Shown: positions 8,301 to 10,929 of the stretch, piece after piece
Position numbering within the stretch: the first letter of the stretch is position 1
Layout of the letters: each line of letters opens with the position of its first letter
Origin: a bacterium
GTDB lineage: Bacteria; Bacteroidota; Ignavibacteria; Kapaibacteriales; UBA2268
Direction of reading: 5' to 3'
Assembly (NCBI GenBank): GCA_024710535.1
Contig: JANJUO010000592.1
Coordinates: forward strand, 1 to 10,929
DNA: 10,929 bases
The notes under the pieces: generated by a model
The model's input: the letters and a program-made list of their open reading frames with translations, nothing else
Databases searched by the model: none
What the model was told of the DNA's origin: nothing
Made by a program: the position numbers and the translations under genes

Positions 8301-8714
8301 TCCATTGTCGGTAGATCGCCACATACCACCTGAAATGCCTCCTGCAAGGATTATATCTTCATTGCGGATGTCTATTCCAAGAGCACGCGTTCTGCCACCA
8401 ACTTCCCAAGGACCTCTTCTTTGCCATTTGTTACTTTGCAAAAAATCATTCTTTGTTTTCAAAAATTTATAAGAGCCATACATATTATTTACAAAATTAT
8501 TCTCAAGAGAGCGAATATTTTTTGGTACTAATCCTGTTTTTGGGTCGCGAAGTCTTTCCCATTCCCAATATTGCCGATCTTTAGAAAATTCTGGGGCGCT
8601 AATAGTATTGCTTTTATAAGAGATTTTCGAAAAATCAATTTGCAATATTTGAAAACTAATTGCCAAAACAGCAATAATGCCTAAACCTAAAAAAATCTGA
8701 TTTTTTGCAAACAT
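5331..8714 (-). CDS. Large secreted BNR/Asp-box beta-propeller protein with Fn3-like modules and T9SS sorting domain
   Basis: 1127 residues. An N-terminal hydrophobic segment (7-25) is signal-peptide-like but has no obvious AxA site. The body (about 95-840) carries sortilin/BNR-type propeller blades with Asp-box motifs: STDNGKTW 134-141, STNNGLSW 190-197, SVDAGTSW 246-253, SEDGENW 298-304 and STNSGESW 738-745. Further signatures are GGISGGMWRS (125-134), HHADLHH (450-456) and GGLQDNG (517-523). Two Fn3-like modules follow (about 843-938, with YYWRVRAVN; and 940-1030). The C-terminus (about 1046-1127, YPNP at 1049-1052, GAYLLRI 1106-1112, final KSVSIVK) is a type A T9SS sorting domain, predicting export to the cell surface or medium. 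No sialidase catalytic set is recognised, so a binding or scaffold role is as likely as an enzyme. It starts 23 nt after the DUF58 gene and overlaps the next gene, making it a built-in operon member. Confidence 0.88.
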   Translation of the reverse strand: MFAKNQIFLGLGIIAVLAISFQILQIDFSKISYKSNTISAPEFSKDRQYWEWERLRDPKTGLVPKNIRSLENNFVNNMYGSYKFLKTKNDFLQSNKWQRRGPWEVGGRTRALGIDIRNEDIILAGGISGGMWRSTDNGKTWDKTTLPHQLHSISCLVQDTRDGKQDIWYAGTGELYGNSADITGDGIFKSTNNGLSWELMPSTSTNKPNTFDNNFDYVVNIIVNTSAPIDKDEIYVATGYSGIYRSVDAGTSWMKVLGGARYANLWSDIAITSTGIFYATLSSESNPTQNPVQGIFRSEDGENWTKINNENFPKKYNRIVIGIAPSDENLVYFIGETPGSGLLTLNSRGDSLYHSFWKYTYLGGDGSGENGTWEDRSHNLPNTAEVKGRMNSQWGYDLVVRVKPDDPNVVFIGAVAMYRSNDGFKTNNFTIIGGICPFNDCDYTWRYPNHHADLHHIVFSRNNSNILYTGSDGGVHKTDDCMADIQNWISLNNGYFTTQFYALAIDHQDTKNEMVIGGLQDNGTLLSLKNEMLKEWNNPTRGDGFFCQIPNGGSYVISSQNSTPQPKISIWRTILNDDGTNLIQTRIDPIGGKDFIWNTPFVLDPNETNRMYLAGGKMVWRNNDIMQIPLINSKDSTSINWDSLNHTRIDYIVEDTRSEHISAIQVSTKPANVLYYGTTRGRLYRIDNAHTGNPKPIEITGKYFPKASYIGSIAIDPDDASNVTVSFTNYGIVSIFNSTNSGESWNAISGNLEEKPDGSGIGPGVKWIEILKVQDKKVYYAGTTAGLFSTAFINGESTVWRQEGPTTIGNVPVDMIDARHEDGYVVVGTHGAGIFQAFINELPILPEKTSLISPINLSKNIKDKVNLVWNANETAGVYEIQISTDPEFKTIDTTIGGLKNTTFEIGALKQGFVKYYWRVRAVNDGGYSDFSEVWSFTTAIAPPNLIYPSNGLNNVSINAELIWDAVEKAEKYRLQVSSGVGYNVIILDTIIQDTSFKLLNLQANRRHNFRVTSYFDNVESVYSLSNYFITENPGSIEKGKPNNLFMNCYPNPIKSNANINFNINSGNVMIELIDASSGRIVSRLLNEYRQDGFYILELNAEKYATGAYLLRIINNGNTLIKSVSIVK

Positions 8715-8737
8715 AACCCAACCCTAATAAAAATTTA

Positions 8738-9616
8738 TTATCTTCTGACTTCCCTTTTCAAAAAGAAGTTTCTTAATGGAATAACGTAATTTTGATCTGT
8801 TCTTATTTGAACCAAATCAACATTACATCTTGTTAACATAGTTGTGAGATTTTTCTGCTTCGATTCCCACCAATTTCTGTATGCTTCACGTACATATTTC
8901 TTTGTGGAATCAATCCACATAATTTTGCCTGTTTCAGCATCAACAACTCGAACCATACTCATTCTTGGCAATTCTTCTTCAGCTTTATCAATGAATTGCA
9001 TTGCAACAGTATCGTGTTTTTTTGATAAAATTAATAGCGGTTTCTCAAAATTATTTTCATCAATAAAATCCGACATCAAAAAAACTATACTTCGCTTTTT
9101 GATTACATTGCTAAGAAATTTGAGAGCTTCTTCGATATTTGTACCAGTTCCTTTTGGCTCAAATTCCAACAACTCTCTGATAATTCTCAAAACATGAGAT
9201 TTGCCTTTTTTCGGTGGTATAAATTTCTCAACTTTGTCAGTAAAGAAAATTATACCGATTTTATCATTATTTTGCATAGCCGAAAATGCCAAAACAGAGC
9301 ATAATTCTGTTATCAATTCTTTTTTGAACTGCGTACGTGTGCCAAAATTTTCAGAGCCGCTAACATCAACGAGCAAAATAACGGTCAATTCACGTTCTTC
9401 TTCAAAAATCTTAACAAATGGCTCGTTATATCTTGCTGTTACGTTCCAATCGATAGAACGAATGTCATCGCCCACCTGATATTCACGCACTTCGCTGAAA
9501 GCCATACCTCTTCCTTTGAATGCACTATGGTATTCACCGGAAAATATATGCTTGGAAAGTCCGCGTGTACGGATTTCGATTTTTCTAACTTTTTTTATTA
9601 ATTCTGAAGTTTCCAT
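8738..9616 (-). CDS. DUF58 family protein with VWA-like fold
   Basis: 292-residue cytoplasmic protein with no membrane segment. The DUF58 signature is clear: GRGMAFSEVREYQVGDD at 35-51, IRSIDWNVTAR at 52-62 and EPFVKIFEEERELTV at 65-79. The following VWA-like domain retains metal-site elements: DVSGS 84-88, GTGTN 156-160 and MSDF 181-184. DUF58 proteins are regularly encoded next to MoxR ATPases and are thought to be their substrate or adaptor. Here the gene begins 6 nt after moxR with little Shine-Dalgarno signal, so translation is probably coupled to moxR. Length is normal for the short, membrane-free DUF58 class. Confidence 0.93.
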   Translation of the reverse strand: METSELIKKVRKIEIRTRGLSKHIFSGEYHSAFKGRGMAFSEVREYQVGDDIRSIDWNVTARYNEPFVKIFEEERELTVILLVDVSGSENFGTRTQFKKELITELCSVLAFSAMQNNDKIGIIFFTDKVEKFIPPKKGKSHVLRIIRELLEFEPKGTGTNIEEALKFLSNVIKKRSIVFLMSDFIDENNFEKPLLILSKKHDTVAMQFIDKAEEELPRMSMVRVVDAETGKIMWIDSTKKYVREAYRNWWESKQKNLTTMLTRCNVDLVQIRTDQNYVIPLRNFFLKREVRR

Positions 9617-9622
9617 AGCCGA

Positions 9623-10609
9623 TTAAGGTACTTCTACTGAATTCAAAATTTCATTAATTATGTCTTCGCTTGTAACGTTTTCTGCTTCTGCTTCGTAAGT
9701 TACACCAATTCTATGACGCAAAATATCCATACAAACTGCTCTAATATCCTCTGGAATCACATAACCTCTACGTTTGATAAAGGCATACGCTTTTGCCGCC
9801 ATTGCAAGACTGATTGTTCCACGAGGCGATGCACCAAAACTAATTAATTGCGATAATTTTCCAAGCCCGTAATCAACAGGATAACGAGTTGCAAATACAA
9901 TATCAAGAATATATTGCTCAATTTTTTCATCCATATATACTTCTTTCACAACTTGTCTTGCTCTGAGAATATCTTTTGGATTCACTACTGGGCTTGCATG
10001 TGGAAATTCTTTAGCAATGTTCTCGCGTAAAATTGCACGTTCGTCATCGCGAGTAGGATAAGTTATTTTAACTTTGAGCATAAAACGGTCCACCTGTGCT
10101 TCAGGAAGCGGATAAGTACCTTCTTGCTCAATAGGATTTTGCGTAGCAAGTACTAAAAATGGCTCTTCAAGTTTGTAAGTATGATCGCCAATAGTGATTT
10201 GGCGCTCTTGCATCGCTTCCAAAAGTGCACTTTGCACCTTTGCAGGAGCACGATTTATTTCATCTGCAAGAACGAAATTTGCAAAAATTGGACCTTTTCT
10301 AATGGTAAATTCTTCCTGACGTTGATTATAAATCATTGTACCTGTCAAATCTGCAGGAAGCAAGTCCGGAGTAAATTGAATTCTTGAAAATTTGGCATCG
10401 ATTGATGAAGCAAGTGTGTTGATAGCAAGTGTTTTTGCAAGACCTGGAACACCTTCAAGCAAAATATGACCGTTTGAAAGCAAAGCAATAAGTAATCTTT
10501 CAATCATATACTTTTGCCCAACGATCACTTTGCCGATTTCCATCATTAGCAAATCCACAAAAGCACTTTCAATTTGAATTTTTTCGTTTAGTTCACGAAT
10601 ATCAATCAT
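9623..10609 (-). CDS. moxR: MoxR-family AAA+ ATPase
   Basis: 328 residues, normal for MoxR (AAA_3 plus AAA lid). It shows Walker A GVPGLAKT at 53-60, Walker B FVLADE at 112-117 followed by INRAPAKVQSALLEAMQE (118-135), sensor 1 ATQNP at 155-159, an arginine-finger region EAQVDRF at 170-176, and sensor 2 GASPRGT at 259-265; all look intact. MoxR proteins act as ATP-driven chaperones that mature or activate VWA-containing partners; here the likely partners are the DUF58 protein and BatA downstream. It is the first gene of the operon. The Shine-Dalgarno AAGAGGA (10614-10620, minus) supports the ATG, and a promoter candidate lies just upstream. Confidence 0.95.
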   Translation of the reverse strand: MIDIRELNEKIQIESAFVDLLMMEIGKVIVGQKYMIERLLIALLSNGHILLEGVPGLAKTLAINTLASSIDAKFSRIQFTPDLLPADLTGTMIYNQRQEEFTIRKGPIFANFVLADEINRAPAKVQSALLEAMQERQITIGDHTYKLEEPFLVLATQNPIEQEGTYPLPEAQVDRFMLKVKITYPTRDDERAILRENIAKEFPHASPVVNPKDILRARQVVKEVYMDEKIEQYILDIVFATRYPVDYGLGKLSQLISFGASPRGTISLAMAAKAYAFIKRRGYVIPEDIRAVCMDILRHRIGVTYEAEAENVTSEDIINEILNSVEVP

Positions 10610-10644
10610 AAAATCCTCTTTTAAAAATCATATTTTTTCACATT

Positions 10645-10672
10645 CAAATATATATAACGAATAAAATAGCAA
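10645..10672 (-). promoter_or_regulatory. Bacteroidota-type promoter candidate for the moxR operon
   Basis: On minus, TATATTTG (10652-10645) matches TAnnTTTG, and TTG (10672-10670) lies 17 nt upstream as a -33-like element. A start near 10638 would give a leader of about 30 nt containing the AAGAGGA ribosome site. The position suits the operon; the match itself is short and in AT-rich DNA. Confidence 0.4.
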
Positions 10673-10686
10673 AGAATTATTATTGC

Positions 10687-10731
10687 TACTCAGCCGCATT
10701 AAAAAAAATTACTAATTCTAGCAAACTTTGC
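10687..10731 (+). repeat. Left copy of an imperfect inverted repeat
   Basis: Begins TACTCAGCCG, continues through an A8 run and ACTA, and ends in TTTGC. By eye it matches the reverse complement of 10890-10929 at roughly 85% of aligned positions, including its GC-containing parts (TACTCAGCCG, TCT, GC, TTTGC), so the similarity is not only low complexity. Confidence 0.55.
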
Positions 10732-10889
10732 TAACTACTTAGCCTTTTTTATTTTTTTTGATTTCATTATTAATATAAATTATTCTTTAAATCAGATTTC
10801 TAATATTGTTAATTTGAAAATCAATTAAAATTCAATAGAAATTTTAAGGAATATTATTGATTTTAATTAATCAAATTATTATCAAATAT

Positions 10890-10929
10890 GCAAATTGGCA
10901 GATATAGTATTTTTTTATTCGGCTGAGTA
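10890..10929 (-). repeat. Right copy of the inverted repeat, cut by the window edge
   Basis: Reverse complement begins TACTCAGCCG at the last base of the window, then an A7 run, ACTA, TCT and a final TTTGC. It faces the copy at 10687-10731 across about 158 bases. Because it starts at the window's last base, the true outer end may lie beyond. Confidence 0.55.

Larger units (their letters stand above)
10610..10929. other. Gene-free AT-rich region upstream of moxR
   Basis: No credible coding frame is seen in these 320 bases. From left to right they hold the moxR Shine-Dalgarno, a promoter candidate, the left copy of an inverted repeat containing a TAGCAAA-C-TTTGCTA palindrome (10719-10733), a second TACTTAGCC (10736-10744) with T-rich runs after it, a featureless A/T stretch, and the right copy of the inverted repeat at the window edge. 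Confidence 0.7.

Noticed and set aside
5331..8714. The Asp-box protein as a sialidase.
   Set aside because: Asp boxes are present, but I could not find the arginine triad and FRIP-type motif of sialidases; the blades look like general BNR/sortilin-type repeats.
5300..8740. The propeller gene as a recent insertion into the operon.
   Set aside because: No flanking repeats or transposase, base composition like its neighbours, and a one-base overlap with the next gene.
1..10929. tRNA, rRNA or CRISPR array.
   Set aside because: No cloverleaf-like GC-rich stretch, rRNA-like segment or regularly spaced direct repeats were seen on either strand.

Overview
This is an AT-rich bacterial chromosome segment, most likely from the Bacteroidota/Ignavibacteria/Kapabacteria (FCB) side of the tree. 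The lineage call rests on three things: a secreted protein ending in a Por/type IX secretion (T9SS) C-terminal sorting domain, a moxR-DUF58-BatA cluster of Bacteroidota type, and promoter candidates of the form TTG-N17-19-TAnnTTTG. The exact phylum cannot be fixed from this window.

Layout. The left part (1-3273) is on the plus strand: a short regulatory region with hairpins, a palindrome and a promoter candidate; a carboxyltransferase of the pyruvate carboxylase B/oxaloacetate decarboxylase alpha family; a strong intrinsic terminator; an FkbM-type methyltransferase; and a small unrecognised protein with a hydrophobic C-terminus. A 14-bp-stem terminator at 3281-3321, T-tailed in both directions, separates these from the convergent minus-strand block.

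The right part (10609 down to 3341) looks like one minus-strand operon, in transcription order: moxR AAA+ ATPase, DUF58 protein, a 1127-residue T9SS-exported BNR/Asp-box propeller protein with two Fn3-like modules, a signal-peptide/BatD-like/DUF4381-like membrane protein, and batA. Spacing is 6 nt, 23 nt, then two TAATG stop-start overlaps. By family knowledge, MoxR ATPases act with VWA proteins as metal-dependent chaperone or envelope-stress modules. The unusual part is the large secreted propeller protein inside this module, and the cluster stopping after batA with no batB-batE before the terminator.

The last 320 bases (10610-10929) hold no gene. They contain a promoter candidate for moxR and an imperfect 40-45-base inverted repeat whose right copy reaches the window edge, so a MITE-like or repeat-bounded element may begin here.

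The most useful leads are the carboxyltransferase that ends at the start of its biotinyl domain, the secreted propeller co-encoded with moxR/DUF58/batA, the terminator in the fkbM leader, and the inverted repeat at the right edge.
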